Source of the DNA: a bacterium
GTDB lineage: Bacteria; Desulfobacterota; Desulfocorpusculales; Desulfocorpusculum
Assembly (NCBI GenBank): GCA_037481695.1
Contig: JBBFLE010000003.1
Coordinates: forward strand, 124,001 to 188,000
Direction: 5' to 3'
Length of the DNA: 64,000 nt
Made by a program: the position numbers and the translations under genes. Position 1 is the first letter of the stretch. Each line of letters starts with the position of its first letter. The notes under the pieces are model-generated. The model searched no databases and had not been told where the DNA came from. It saw nothing but the letters and a program-made list of their open reading frames with translations. Of the stretch, positions 18,046 through 27,756 are shown piece by piece.

Positions 18046-21000
18046 TCACGGATTGAATTGATCTGCCCCGGCGTCCAGAGGGGCGCTCCTGGGCCTGGTC
18101 TGACCGTCAAAATCGCTTCCTAGCTCTGTAAAATCTGGCGGTACAAAAGCAGCCTGTCCCACGCCATTGGCAGCACTCAGATGGTAATCCCCTGTCTGTT
18201 TGAGAGGCCTGAACACCACGCTGACAAAATTTCCTCCTTCTCCGCCGGCCCCTGCTGCAAAGAGCTCGTTGAAGTAAGGAGAGACCAGAGAAGGTGTCCC
18301 ACCTGTCAGGATGCAGTTTTGGCATGTAAGGGAGCCTGCTGTGCCTATCACCCCCAGATCCGAATATGAGGGATTGGAGGGATCAGGCAAGAGCCCGCCC
18401 AGGCCTCCGTTGGCAGAGCCGTCCCAGTAGAAGGAACGGTTCTGGAAAACTATGGAATCATGCATAAGCGGATCCGAAAACCCTGGGGAACCCAGCACGC
18501 CTGCCAGGGCTGCGCTGTGAGCCCTGGAGGCCACACCAGCCCCAGGCTGCGGGGTCGTAAGGTTGGGGTTCAGAGGATCCAAGAATGCAGCCCTGTTGGT
18601 GGCAGTGCTGTCATTGTGGGCGATGGTGTTATTGATGAGCCTTACCTTTATGGCATCTGCCAGGGACACGCCTCCTCCTGTGAGCTGGGCCACGTTGTTC
18701 ACTATAATGTTGTTGAATACGTTCACCCAGTACCATGCATCCGGGTTTGCGGGGTTTGCAGCCACATCCTGGCCGTTTACCTGGGCCAGGGCTATCCCTG
18801 CCCCGTCATGGCTGGCTGCATTACCCTGGATCAGATTTCCATTGATGGTCACAGAACCAGCTCCAGGGCTCAGTGCATTTCCTGCCACAGGATCCTCTCC
18901 TGCCACCAGCACTCCTCCTCCCTGGCCTCCCACGGTGCCCCTTATGGGCTTGTCGCCTGTGCTCACCTCATTGAAGATTATGGTGTTACGCTCTATGCGG
19001 CCACCGGGGCTCAAACCCACATGGGCCACTCCTGCTCCTTGCAAGCCGCTGAAATTGCCGCATATGAAGTTCTCCTCCACGGTGTAGTTGCCAGAGCCTG
19101 TGAAAAGGGCCAGACCACCGCCGCCATTGACCGAACCGTTTTGGTTGAGGTGGTTGTGGCTGATGATGAGGTTAATGTTGCTGGCATCTGCCAGGTCCCC
19201 GGTTCCAGGATCCACTGTGGAGAGCCACCCCACCCTTATGCCTCCGGCGAAATTGCCTGAGTTGGTGGCAATGCGGTTGTTGCTTATCTGGAGGCCGTCT
19301 GTGTAGCCGCTCACAAAGATTCCGCCCCCCACCAGGGATTGGGTTATGGTGAAGCCGTCTATGCGCCCACCAGTGAATGAGCCGTCGTTTTTGCCCAGTA
19401 CCGTGACACCCGCCCCCCTGTCCAGGAGAAAGTCGGTCCTCTGGCCTGGCACTAGACTCACCAGACCAAGACTCACCAGCTCATCCATCTTGGCCAGCCA
19501 GGCAGGCTCGTTGTCGGGCATGAACTGCAAGCCGTTTATCACCGTGGAGCCCTCTCCTGAGCCCTGCAGGGCCACAGGCTTCCACATGATCACATTCTCG
19601 GTATAAAGCCCTGGAGCAACCAGCACCAGGTCGCCTGGGTTGGCCGCATCCACAGCCCCTTGGATGGTGGCATGATCTCCAGGAACTCTCCGGATGCTCT
19701 GGCCAGGCAGGAGCCCCACTGTGAGGGTTAGCCCCACCTGGGAGCTAAGCCCGTTGTCACCCCTTTGGATGAGGAGCTGGTTGGGCCCAGAAGGTGCGCT
19801 GGCTGGAATCCTGGCCACAATTCGCTTGGCATTCCAGCGGATTATCTGCAGATCCACCCCTCCCAGAGTCACCTTGCCTCTTCTTGTACCAAAACCGAAA
19901 TCCCTGATTATGGTGGGCGGGTTTGTGGGCCCTGGCATGAGACTCGGATTGTAATCGGGGTTCTGCACAGTGACCGGCCCCACCGCATCTATCCTGATCC
20001 TGGCTCCTGCACCTGCTGCAAAGGCCCCTCCCCTTACCTGTTTTATCCGGGGTGTACCATTGGGCAGCTCACAGTCCAGCCTGTTCACAAAGGCGCCGGT
20101 GAAGGCACCTGTGGGGAGAAGAGGGGTGTCCAGATTTGTGGTTACACCCGGCCATGCATCAAAGGTGTAGCAGACCTTCCCATAAGACGGATTCACAAAG
20201 GGATCGGGTCTTGCCAGATCATCCCCAGGGTCATTCAGGCAGACCTGGACCATGCTGGGGGAGACCCCAGTGGGGATGGGAGCATTCATGGTGTAGGTGC
20301 CGGGCACCACCACATGGTACCCGCCCCACTGGTCCGAGTAGGTCTTGGTGAGAAACCTTCCGGCCCAGTCCCTTATTACAACAGGAATCCAGGCAGGAGA
20401 AAGCTTTTCTGCGAAATTGGGGTCATTGGGATTGAAGGTATTGGTCAGGTCATTGGTGATCATGCCGTGGAACTTGGCTGCCCTAGGCACATATGTGAAA
20501 AGGAAGAAGTCGGCCGCTGCGTTTCTGCCCGGCACCACATCCACAAGCTTCCTGTTGCAAAGCGGCCTGTCTGTATTGGCAATTTCAGAGCGTACAGCCA
20601 CTCCAGGAAAAAGGCTCAGCTCAGCTGGGACCCTGCGCAGAGGCCCCACACACGGAGGCAGCAAGGCCTTGGTGGAGGGCTTGTACCTGTCCCCGAAATC
20701 CACGTTCTTGTCCTCTTCCTTGGTCAGCTCAAACCCTTTGGGTGCGTCCACCTCCACAACCCATTGGCCTGTTGTCAGCGGTACTGGAGATTCGCCTGCC
20801 ACCACAGGCACTGGGTTTCCCTCAGAATCCAGCAGGGGATTTCCATTGGAATCCCTGCGAATACCCCCTGGGTAGAACTCTGTGAAAGCATAACCCCCGT
20901 CAAAGACCCCTGGCCTCACCTGGTTCCAAGTCCGCAGGAACTCGGCACAAGGATCTATGGCCCCTCCGAAGAGATCCTGAGGCGGGCTGGGATGCACACA

Positions 21001-22938
21001 CCCCTCTGGGATGTTCTTGTCCCAGCTGTCCGTAAGAGTGGTGTTCACGAGGGTCAGGGCTGTGGGCATCCCATCGGGGCCCACAGAGTCCACCCTGTAG
21101 AGGTTTACCCTCACATCCGGGATACCCGGCTCCCATGGGTCTCCAACACTTTCTCTGGGATCGTCGAAGGCCCGTGTGGTGTCATAAAAGACTATTCCTG
21201 AAATGCCACCGTTTTCATCACCCACATAGTCTCTTTTTCCCCAGTCCATTCTGTGGTTCTGATCAGCATAAACGATTAGGGCCTGGGTGATCACTTCCCC
21301 GGCATCTGTGCGGGAAAGATTGTTACCCGTATGCGGATTCACCTGGGCCTGGGGCTGAGGATTGCGCACGTTTTCCGATGGCATGTCCCACCCGGAATCC
21401 GCCGGAATCTCCCCTCCATCGTCCACAACCACCGTGAGACCAGTGGCCTTGTATCTTAGAAAATCCACCTCTGCCACGATCCATCGGAACCAGGGGAAGA
21501 TCTCCTTGAGTTCATAGCTGCCGTCTAAGCCTGTTGTGCTAGACTGGTAGATTCTTCCGTCCCTGAATCGCAGGTTTACTAGCTGATCCAAGACACCCTC
21601 TTCACCAGGATCCGGGAACCCATCCTCGTCTTCATCGTGAAAGATTTTTCCCTGGAGCCTTCCGAACCAGGCATTTACAAGCACATCCCCCATGTCCACA
21701 AGACCCCCGCTATCAGGCACTATCACGGTCTGGAAGCCGAAGATCTGGTCTATGGGAGTGTCCCATACCACCAGTTGGTAGGTTCCTGGAGGCACGTTGG
21801 CTATGGAAAACTCTCCTGTTTCAGGGTTGGCAGGGGCTGCATAAACACCTCTTCCTGCCAGGCCGCCCTCGAGGATATTCAGTCCCACCCAGGCCTCTGG
21901 CACAGGCGGACCTACGTTCAGATTGGCCGCAGGAGGCCTGGATTGATGCACGTTTCTTATGCTACCTGTGACCGTGCCCGTGGTTCCCCCTGGATTGGGG
22001 ATGGATGCCAGCTCATCAAAGGGCTGGTGCACAAAACCTATGAAGATGTGCCAGAAGGCCTGGCCGAACTCCACCAGGGCAGGAGGCTCGTCTGAACGCA
22101 CCCAGGCGTCCACCCCGGGAGTACCCTCAATGGTGGAGGTCTGAGTCCACACATTGGGGTCCGGAAAATCCAAAGGGCTTCCCTCCACCATCACGGTGGT
22201 GGGCCTCGGAACCGCACGGATGCCGTATTTGCCGGGAGCCAGGAACTTGATCACAGCTTCCCCGTTGGAGTCTGAATATATGCCGTTTCCCACCTCATCC
22301 ACCATGGGATTCCCATCTGCATCCAGCAGGTACTCCCCTGTAACAGGATCCCTTTGGTATGTTGTGCCCAGGGGATTGCCAAAGGCATCGAAGTAGACCT
22401 GCCCCAGCTGGTCGAATACCAAAATATGAAATCCGGGGATACCAGCCTCCTGCGCATCAGGGGCATTGTTGATGGGCCTGATGTCATGGAAGACCTTCAC
22501 CGTTATCTGTGCCGTGGGCAGGGGATGCTTTTGAACGGTCAGGGTCACCTTGTTGGTCCCTGGCACTCTCACAGCGGTGCCTGCCATGGAATAGCCTCCA
22601 TCTGGCAGCACAGACACGAAGTATCTCTTGCCCCTAGGCACACTGATGGAGGCTGAGCTTCCGCCTGTATGGCCGGCTTTGACCACCGGAGAATGGCTCC
22701 TGTAAACACTCAGCCGGACCGTCTCCTGCGGAGGCTGGTACACGCCCGGGCTTATGTCCCGGCTTGTGTCCTCTTCCACCAGCCAGCGGAAACCCTTGAC
22801 TGGATTGCCATCCTGATCCACCACCTTGACTTTGAAGGCCAAAGCCTGGGATGCAGCTAAGCTGCCCCCCAGAATCACCATGATCATGAGGAGCCTGCGA
22901 AGGATTCGCATAGGGCTTGGACCTGCTGGCTGGCGCAT
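18046..22938 (-). CDS. giant secreted protein: SdrD/carboxypeptidase-like repeats, TIG domain, beta-helix
   Basis: This 1630-residue exported protein starts at ATG 22938 with AGGAGGT seven bases upstream. The N-terminus is a signal sequence ending near QALAF. A series of Ig-like, prealbumin-type modules follows, including SdrD B-like units (GKIFHDEDEDGFPDPGEEG near 430; a second near 580). A central Cys-containing region spans about 760-950 and an IPT/TIG domain about 1010-1075. A right-handed parallel beta-helix starts at about 1085 with the NosD/pectate-lyase-like phrase TIQGAVDAANPGDLVLVAPG and runs to the C-terminus. No sorting motif is visible at the end. Such proteins act as adhesins or surface scaffolds. 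It heads the multicopper-oxidase/CusBA operon, 64 bases before MCO-A. Confidence 0.85.
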   Translation of the reverse strand: MRQPAGPSPMRILRRLLMIMVILGGSLAASQALAFKVKVVDQDGNPVKGFRWLVEEDTSRDISPGVYQPPQETVRLSVYRSHSPVVKAGHTGGSSASISVPRGKRYFVSVLPDGGYSMAGTAVRVPGTNKVTLTVQKHPLPTAQITVKVFHDIRPINNAPDAQEAGIPGFHILVFDQLGQVYFDAFGNPLGTTYQRDPVTGEYLLDADGNPMVDEVGNGIYSDSNGEAVIKFLAPGKYGIRAVPRPTTVMVEGSPLDFPDPNVWTQTSTIEGTPGVDAWVRSDEPPALVEFGQAFWHIFIGFVHQPFDELASIPNPGGTTGTVTGSIRNVHQSRPPAANLNVGPPVPEAWVGLNILEGGLAGRGVYAAPANPETGEFSIANVPPGTYQLVVWDTPIDQIFGFQTVIVPDSGGLVDMGDVLVNAWFGRLQGKIFHDEDEDGFPDPGEEGVLDQLVNLRFRDGRIYQSSTTGLDGSYELKEIFPWFRWIVAEVDFLRYKATGLTVVVDDGGEIPADSGWDMPSENVRNPQPQAQVNPHTGNNLSRTDAGEVITQALIVYADQNHRMDWGKRDYVGDENGGISGIVFYDTTRAFDDPRESVGDPWEPGIPDVRVNLYRVDSVGPDGMPTALTLVNTTLTDSWDKNIPEGCVHPSPPQDLFGGAIDPCAEFLRTWNQVRPGVFDGGYAFTEFYPGGIRRDSNGNPLLDSEGNPVPVVAGESPVPLTTGQWVVEVDAPKGFELTKEEDKNVDFGDRYKPSTKALLPPCVGPLRRVPAELSLFPGVAVRSEIANTDRPLCNRKLVDVVPGRNAAADFFLFTYVPRAAKFHGMITNDLTNTFNPNDPNFAEKLSPAWIPVVIRDWAGRFLTKTYSDQWGGYHVVVPGTYTMNAPIPTGVSPSMVQVCLNDPGDDLARPDPFVNPSYGKVCYTFDAWPGVTTNLDTPLLPTGAFTGAFVNRLDCELPNGTPRIKQVRGGAFAAGAGARIRIDAVGPVTVQNPDYNPSLMPGPTNPPTIIRDFGFGTRRGKVTLGGVDLQIIRWNAKRIVARIPASAPSGPNQLLIQRGDNGLSSQVGLTLTVGLLPGQSIRRVPGDHATIQGAVDAANPGDLVLVAPGLYTENVIMWKPVALQGSGEGSTVINGLQFMPDNEPAWLAKMDELVSLGLVSLVPGQRTDFLLDRGAGVTVLGKNDGSFTGGRIDGFTITQSLVGGGIFVSGYTDGLQISNNRIATNSGNFAGGIRVGWLSTVDPGTGDLADASNINLIISHNHLNQNGSVNGGGGLALFTGSGNYTVEENFICGNFSGLQGAGVAHVGLSPGGRIERNTIIFNEVSTGDKPIRGTVGGQGGGVLVAGEDPVAGNALSPGAGSVTINGNLIQGNAASHDGAGIALAQVNGQDVAANPANPDAWYWVNVFNNIIVNNVAQLTGGGVSLADAIKVRLINNTIAHNDSTATNRAAFLDPLNPNLTTPQPGAGVASRAHSAALAGVLGSPGFSDPLMHDSIVFQNRSFYWDGSANGGLGGLLPDPSNPSYSDLGVIGTAGSLTCQNCILTGGTPSLVSPYFNELFAAGAGGEGGNFVSVVFRPLKQTGDYHLSAANGVGQAAFVPPDFTELGSDFDGQTRPRSAPLDAGADQFNP

Positions 22939-23281
22939 CTCTCACACCTCCTGGGCGTCTGGAGCCCGCGCTGTGCTTCAAATGCGGGCTGCTCTGAGAT
23001 TACATGCTGACCACTCATCTGGGAGGGTCAGAGAACGGGTCTTCATTCCACAAGAAAATTTCGAGTAGAAAGCCAAAGAGGTCCTGGAAGTGGGGTGTAA
23101 CTGCCCCTCCCCAAGGCGGTTTGACCTGGCAAGTGAAGCGCAGAGACTCTTAGATGGAATCAAAATGGCTCGTCCCCCAATGCTCCGACATGATTTTGAA
23201 TTAAAACCCCCCCAACAAAGTGTTACAATGGGGAAAAATCTGTATTTTCTCCCTACAGTGTGGTAGGGAAAGACCTAGGGG
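22939..23281. other. intergenic region upstream of the copper operon
   Basis: These 343 bases lie between the lone receiver gene and the giant beta-helix gene, both on the minus strand. They should hold the promoter of the 16-kb operon, but no convincing -35/-10 pair or -24/-12 element was found on the minus strand. A hairpin (22963-22990) is in the presumed leader, and a run of seven C occurs near 23209. No ORF here looks real. Confidence 0.6.
22963..22990. promoter_or_regulatory. leader hairpin before the giant beta-helix gene
   Basis: AGCCCGC and its exact complement are separated by 14 bases, 25 bases upstream of the ATG at 22938. It would form a GC-rich stem in the 5' untranslated RNA. 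It could affect translation or RNA stability; it has no T-run to be a terminator. Confidence 0.35.
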
Positions 23282-23674
23282 TCATGGTGTGTGCTTTTCT
23301 TCCCAGTTGGAACACAGGTACTTCACAAGTTTCTCTATCTCGGACAGATCTGTCTTGTCTTTGCACATAAAAGAGCTAGCCCCCGACTTCTCGGCTGCTT
23401 CCCTGTACTCCGGAAGATCGTGGGGACCCACCATGACCACAGAGCAGCAGGGCCACATGGATTTGATTCTTCTGGAGAGATCCAGGCCGCTTCCCTCGGA
23501 AAACTGAATATCCACAAATGCCAAATCCACCTCCTGGGCCTCAAGCATCTGCGTGGCCTGATGGGGGCTCCAGGCTTCCTGAATCTGCATGCCTGGGAAC
23601 CTGGCACAAAGCACTGCCTTGAAGTTCTTTCTGAAAACCTGATTCTCTTCCACCAACAAGACTCTCAAACCCAC
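23282..23674 (-). CDS. single-domain response regulator (receiver only)
   Basis: The protein is a lone receiver (CheY-like) domain with acidic residues in LLVEEN, the phosphoacceptor in LAFVDIQ (about D55) and a Lys in FMCKDK. It has no output domain. The ORF is open further upstream to a TTG, but that extension overlaps the divergent gene and has no ribosome site. The GTG at 23674, just before the receiver fold (VGLRVLLVEEN), is the most sensible start, though it is weakly supported. It may be a phosphoacceptor from the nearby kinase or an atypical regulator; it lies directly upstream of the copper operon on the same strand. Confidence 0.65.
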   Translation of the reverse strand: MGLRVLLVEENQVFRKNFKAVLCARFPGMQIQEAWSPHQATQMLEAQEVDLAFVDIQFSEGSGLDLSRRIKSMWPCCSVVMVGPHDLPEYREAAEKSGASSFMCKDKTDLSEIEKLVKYLCSNWEEKHTP

Positions 23675-23868
23675 ATCCAGATAAGGGGAAGCTTCTCCCT
23701 GGGCATGAATACCGTTTTTTCTGAGTGCCACTTTGAGGCCAAAAAAGCTTGATGTGAATGGGGTGGATAATGTATATTTGGGTGCGCTCCTAGGTATTCG
23801 GGTACCCAAGAAGCAGCCTTTCTGGCTGGGGATGGGTAAAGTGACATTCGGCAAGAGAGAGGGGCTTG

Positions 23869-24531
23869 GTGGAGTCAAAGAAGGCTTCGGTGCTCATTGC
23901 AGAGGACCACACCATCTTGAGAGATGGGCTAAGGGCCCTTTTGTGTGCCTCTGAGGAATTTCAGGTGGTGGGAGAAGCCTCGGACGGCGCTCAGGCCATA
24001 AGAACGGCCGTTTCCTTGCAACCCCGACTGGTGCTTCTCGACATTTCCATGCCAGGGATGAACGGCCTCGAGGCCCTCAAGGAGATCAAAAGACAGTGTC
24101 CTGGAACCAAAGTAGTAGTTTTGACTGTGCACAGCGCCGAGGAATATGTGTTGGCTGCTCTCAAGGCCGGGGCCGATGGATATATTTTGAAGGATGCCAG
24201 TTCCACGGAACTGCTTTTGGCCCTCAAGAACATAATGGCCGGCAAACCCTATCTGAGCCCCGGCATAGCTGAGAAGGTCATAGGCGGGTATCTGGACGGA
24301 AGAAAAACGCTAAAGCCCCTGAGCGCCTGGGAGACCCTGACCGACAGGGAAAGACAGGTCCTGAAACTCATCGCAGAGGGTAAAACCAACAAGGAGATTG
24401 CCGACTACCTTTACATCAGCCCCAAGACCGTGGAGAAGCACAGGGCCAATCTCATGAGAAAATTGGATCTTCACAATGCCTCTGCTGTGACCGCCTTTGC
24501 CATAGAAAAGGGCCTGGTGGAAAAACTCTGA
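23869..24531 (+). CDS. NarL/FixJ-family response regulator
   Basis: This two-domain transcription factor has an N-terminal receiver (acidic AEDH, phosphoacceptor in LVLLDISMPG at about D58, Lys in YILKDAS) and a C-terminal LuxR-type helix-turn-helix (LTDRERQVLKLIAEGKTNKE, about 150-210). The 220-residue length is typical. The GTG at 23869 follows GAGAGAGGGG; a TTG three bases earlier is the alternative. The gene converges with the histidine kinase at 24559-27489, ending 27 bases from its stop, so the two probably form one two-component system. The target genes are not evident. Confidence 0.9.
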   Translation: MESKKASVLIAEDHTILRDGLRALLCASEEFQVVGEASDGAQAIRTAVSLQPRLVLLDISMPGMNGLEALKEIKRQCPGTKVVVLTVHSAEEYVLAALKAGADGYILKDASSTELLLALKNIMAGKPYLSPGIAEKVIGGYLDGRKTLKPLSAWETLTDRERQVLKLIAEGKTNKEIADYLYISPKTVEKHRANLMRKLDLHNASAVTAFAIEKGLVEKL

Positions 24532-24558
24532 GTTGCCAAGAAAAGCTCTCTGCTCTTG

Positions 24559-27489
24559 TCAACATGCCTCTATACTCACTTTTTTGCCCAGAGGCCACCT
24601 GCCCTCCACCTGGGTGCCTTTTCCTGGCTCTGATTTGATTGAGAAGCTCCCCCCCCCGGAAAGCTCCACCCTTTCCCTCATGCCCAGGATACCCATGCGC
24701 CCATGGTGGACACAGGCCTGCCCCATTGTGAGATCCATGTCCATCCCTTTTCCATTGTCTTCCACTCTGAAGCAAAGCTCCGAATCGCTTCCCCACAGGC
24801 TCACCTTCACCCGGTCGGCTCCGCTGTGTCTGGCCACGTTGTTCAAGGCCTCCTGAAGTACCCTAAAGATGACTATTTTCAAGGGACCGGGCACTTGATC
24901 CTCCTCCATCTCCAGTCTCTTTTCTATGCGGACTCCCCCATATACTTTTTCGAATTCCCTGCAGAACCATCCAATGGTGGCCACAAGCCCCAGATCGTCC
25001 AGAACCGCAGGCCTTAAATCCATCTGAATCCTCCTCACCTCTTCTATGGCCCCCTGCACCATGGCCACCACATCTTGAAGAATCGAAGAAGATTCATCCT
25101 CTCTGCCTGCCGGAAGTTCCAGCAGGGCCCTTTCTGTGGAGAACTTCACTGCGGCCAGGATCTGACCTATGCTGTCATGGATTTCCTGGGCCACCTGTTT
25201 CCTTTCATTTTCCTGGGCTGCCAGCACGGCCCCGGAGAGGTTCTTGAGCTCCTCTTGGGATCTCTTGAGCTTCTCCTCCACCTTCATTCTCCACTCGATC
25301 TCCTCCCGCAAGGCCTGGTTAGCCTGGGCCAGCTGGGCGGTCCTCTCCAGAACCTTTTCCTCCAGCTCCTCCTGGGCCCGCATGATGGCTGCCTCAGCCC
25401 TTTTTCTTTCCGTCACATCCCTGATGATGCCTGTAAAGAAGACCTCTCCTTGGGCTCTCCAGGAAGACAAAGAGAGCTCCACCGGAAACTCGCTTCCGTC
25501 CTGGCGCCTGGCAGTAAGCTCCACATGCTTTGGGAAAGACAAAGCCTGACCAAGGGAAACGGCCCTCAGCATGCCCTGGCGGTGGAGGTCCCGGAATCTC
25601 TCTGGAATTATGGTCTCCAGGCTCTGTCCCGTGATCTGGCTTCGGCTGTAACCAAACATCTTTTCGGCCGCCGGGTTCCACAATAGGATTAGGCCCCGAC
25701 TATCCACAGAGACTATGGCGTCCTGGGCTCTTTCCACCAAGGATCGGAGTCTTTCTTCGCTATGTTTCAAGGCCTCAAGGTTGCGGCTATTTTGAATGGC
25801 TATGGCCATCAATTCCCCGAAGGCCGCGGCCAAGGCCGCATCCTGCTCTGTGAAGCCCCCTGGCTTGTTGGCCAGACCCAAGAGCCCCACTACCTTACCC
25901 TCTATCAGGAGGGGGGCAAAAAGAATGCTTTTGAGCTCCTGATGCCCCTCAGGGAGCAGATGGGGGAAAGGAGTCCTTGTGAAATCGTTTTCTATGAGGG
26001 GAGCCCTGGAAAGCACTGCTTGGGCTCTCAAGCCCCTAAGGGGCATGGGAGTCTCGGGAGGCACGTTGCAGCTTTCTCCCCCTGCATCCAGAAAAAGCAC
26101 TTCCATCATGCCCTGTTCCCTGGAAAAAAGAGACACGTACCCGGCCTTGGCCCCCACAGTCAGTTTGCAGGAGTCGTAAAGCGCCCTGATGGTGGGGGTT
26201 GACTCGCCACCCTCCAGAACCCTCCTGGCTCCTTCCAGAAGGGCCGTCACCTCCCTCTCTCTTTGCCTGGCCTTGGAAAGAGCCCTCTCCAGTTTCAGCT
26301 CTGCCTGCCTTGTCTCTCTAAGTGCCTTTCTTAGAGCTTGCTCGGCCCTTCTCTGATCAGTTACATCTCTGGCCACTGTCAAAGCATAGAGCTCCCCCTT
26401 CAACTCCAGGACCTCTGCAGAAAGCTGTGCTATGCGAATCTCCCCGGATCGAAGCTGAAATCTGCATTCTCTTTCTCTGGCTGAGCCCTGGCGGGCAAGG
26501 GCCCCCATGAAGGCCATTCTCTCCCTGGGCTCCAGCCACAGATTCAGCTCTTCGCCGGTGCGGCCCAGGGCCTCTTGCCTGGAGTAACCACTGAGTTCCA
26601 GAAAGCTTTGATTGACTTCCCGGATGTGGCCGTCTGCCAGAGAGAAGATCACCATGGCCTCGGGATTGGCCCCGAAGGCAGTAGAAAAAAGGGCTTCGGA
26701 GGCCCTCAAGGCCTCTTCCCTGAGGGCCAGTTCCCGCAAGAGGATATCCTGGGGTCGCTCGATGCCTGTCTTGACCAGGGCCTGGAAGAGCCATGCAAAG
26801 AGGCCTATGGAGAAAAGATGCCCTATGAGATTCATCAGGCCGTAAACATCCGTATAGAGGGTGAAGCTCATTTCAGAGGCCACCCCCATCCCTAGGGCCC
26901 AGATCAGGCTCTTGAGCACTCCTGTTTCAAAACGTTCCCGGCCTCTCCAGATGAGAAACACGGAAATGCCCAGAAGCGCACATATTGCATATTCGGCCCA
27001 AATCTTAAAAGGAGTCAGCCCCCTGCCCTCTATGAAGCACGCCGGGAAAACAGGCACAAGCAAGATGGATGCCCCAAGAGCCAAAGCCCCAAGAGAGCTC
27101 GCGCAAAGCACAAGCCCCGGTGAGGGCCTTTTTTTCAAGAAAAGGCCCCCCAGGGCCAAGGAGCATGCAAGAAGCATTCGAGAGGCTATCCAAAGCTGAG
27201 TGGGCGGGTCTGCATTTAGGCCCTGGAAGACCCCCATGCCCTTGTAAGCCAGAGCATGGAGAAGCGTAAGGCCGGCCACAGGCAGCAGCGTAATACCCCA
27301 TATCAGGAAAAACCCGTTTTGTATCTTGGCCCTGGCAATCCAGACCACCACAAAACCGCAAACCGCGATCACAACCGTAGAAAGCTCTACCAGGATGTGA
27401 AAAAGAAGGTAATTCTTCTGGGCCAAGGCCAACAGAGATCCCATGACCACCAGCAAGAGCACCAGGGGACTAAGAGGGGATCGAAGCAT
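24559..27489 (-). CDS. NarX-type sensor histidine kinase with MASE3, PAS and GAF domains
   Basis: This is a membrane-bound sensor kinase of about 976 residues. The N-terminal 240 residues form a MASE3-like multi-helix sensor (FHILVELSTVVIA, ITLLPVAGLTLLHALAYKGM, PPTQLWIASRM). Then come a PAS domain, coiled coil, a GAF domain, a second PAS (FGYSRSQITGQSLETIIP), a coiled coil, HisKA_3 with the H-box EIHDSIGQILAAVKF, and a HATPase with VEDNGKGMD and GILGMRERV. The HisKA_3 type normally pairs with NarL-type regulators, as found next door. The ATG at 27489 is preferred because the longer ORF start lies inside the intergenic repeat; its ribosome site is weak. Confidence 0.9.
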   Translation of the reverse strand: MLRSPLSPLVLLLVVMGSLLALAQKNYLLFHILVELSTVVIAVCGFVVVWIARAKIQNGFFLIWGITLLPVAGLTLLHALAYKGMGVFQGLNADPPTQLWIASRMLLACSLALGGLFLKKRPSPGLVLCASSLGALALGASILLVPVFPACFIEGRGLTPFKIWAEYAICALLGISVFLIWRGRERFETGVLKSLIWALGMGVASEMSFTLYTDVYGLMNLIGHLFSIGLFAWLFQALVKTGIERPQDILLRELALREEALRASEALFSTAFGANPEAMVIFSLADGHIREVNQSFLELSGYSRQEALGRTGEELNLWLEPRERMAFMGALARQGSARERECRFQLRSGEIRIAQLSAEVLELKGELYALTVARDVTDQRRAEQALRKALRETRQAELKLERALSKARQREREVTALLEGARRVLEGGESTPTIRALYDSCKLTVGAKAGYVSLFSREQGMMEVLFLDAGGESCNVPPETPMPLRGLRAQAVLSRAPLIENDFTRTPFPHLLPEGHQELKSILFAPLLIEGKVVGLLGLANKPGGFTEQDAALAAAFGELMAIAIQNSRNLEALKHSEERLRSLVERAQDAIVSVDSRGLILLWNPAAEKMFGYSRSQITGQSLETIIPERFRDLHRQGMLRAVSLGQALSFPKHVELTARRQDGSEFPVELSLSSWRAQGEVFFTGIIRDVTERKRAEAAIMRAQEELEEKVLERTAQLAQANQALREEIEWRMKVEEKLKRSQEELKNLSGAVLAAQENERKQVAQEIHDSIGQILAAVKFSTERALLELPAGREDESSSILQDVVAMVQGAIEEVRRIQMDLRPAVLDDLGLVATIGWFCREFEKVYGGVRIEKRLEMEEDQVPGPLKIVIFRVLQEALNNVARHSGADRVKVSLWGSDSELCFRVEDNGKGMDMDLTMGQACVHHGRMGILGMRERVELSGGGSFSIKSEPGKGTQVEGRWPLGKKVSIEAC

Positions 27490-27538
27490 TTTTTTCCCTG
27501 CAGAAGGCAACCAAGCTATTGTTCTCTTAGAAAAAGGC

Positions 27539-27710
27539 CTGGCCCGGATCATTCCCCAGGATGGGTGAGGTTGTGGCTAAGCCCCCCCAACGCCGGTACA
27601 TTTTACCCAATCTGAGCCCCAAAGCGCTAAAGCACCCCATTGGGAAACCCAGGCTGCATGGAAGCATGAGTCAATTTGTCACAGGATATTCCTAAAATTG
27701 GCCACCATTT
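27539..27710 (+). repeat. degenerate intergenic repeat, copy 2
   Basis: This is the best-conserved copy. Its first half (CCTGGCCCGGATCATTCC, CAG, GGTGAG, TAAGCCC) matches copy 3 at 52478. Its second half (GGTACATTT, ACCCATTGGGAAACCC, AGGCTGCAT, AGCATGA, CAGGATAT, TTGGCCACC) matches copy 1 at 6693. It fills the gap between the kinase start and the tRNA-Ser gene. Confidence 0.65.
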
Positions 27711-27756
27711 TTCACTGATCATGAATTGCGGGCCAGGGGACAGAAAAAAAGATGCT

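Noticed and set aside
17031-18056. 341-residue plus-strand ORF over MCO-A
   Set aside because: Antisense shadow of a gene with conserved copper motifs.
19765-21201. 478-residue plus-strand ORF inside the giant beta-helix gene
   Set aside because: It lies fully antisense to a gene with a strong ribosome site and clear domains, and its product has no recognisable fold; it is a frame shadow.
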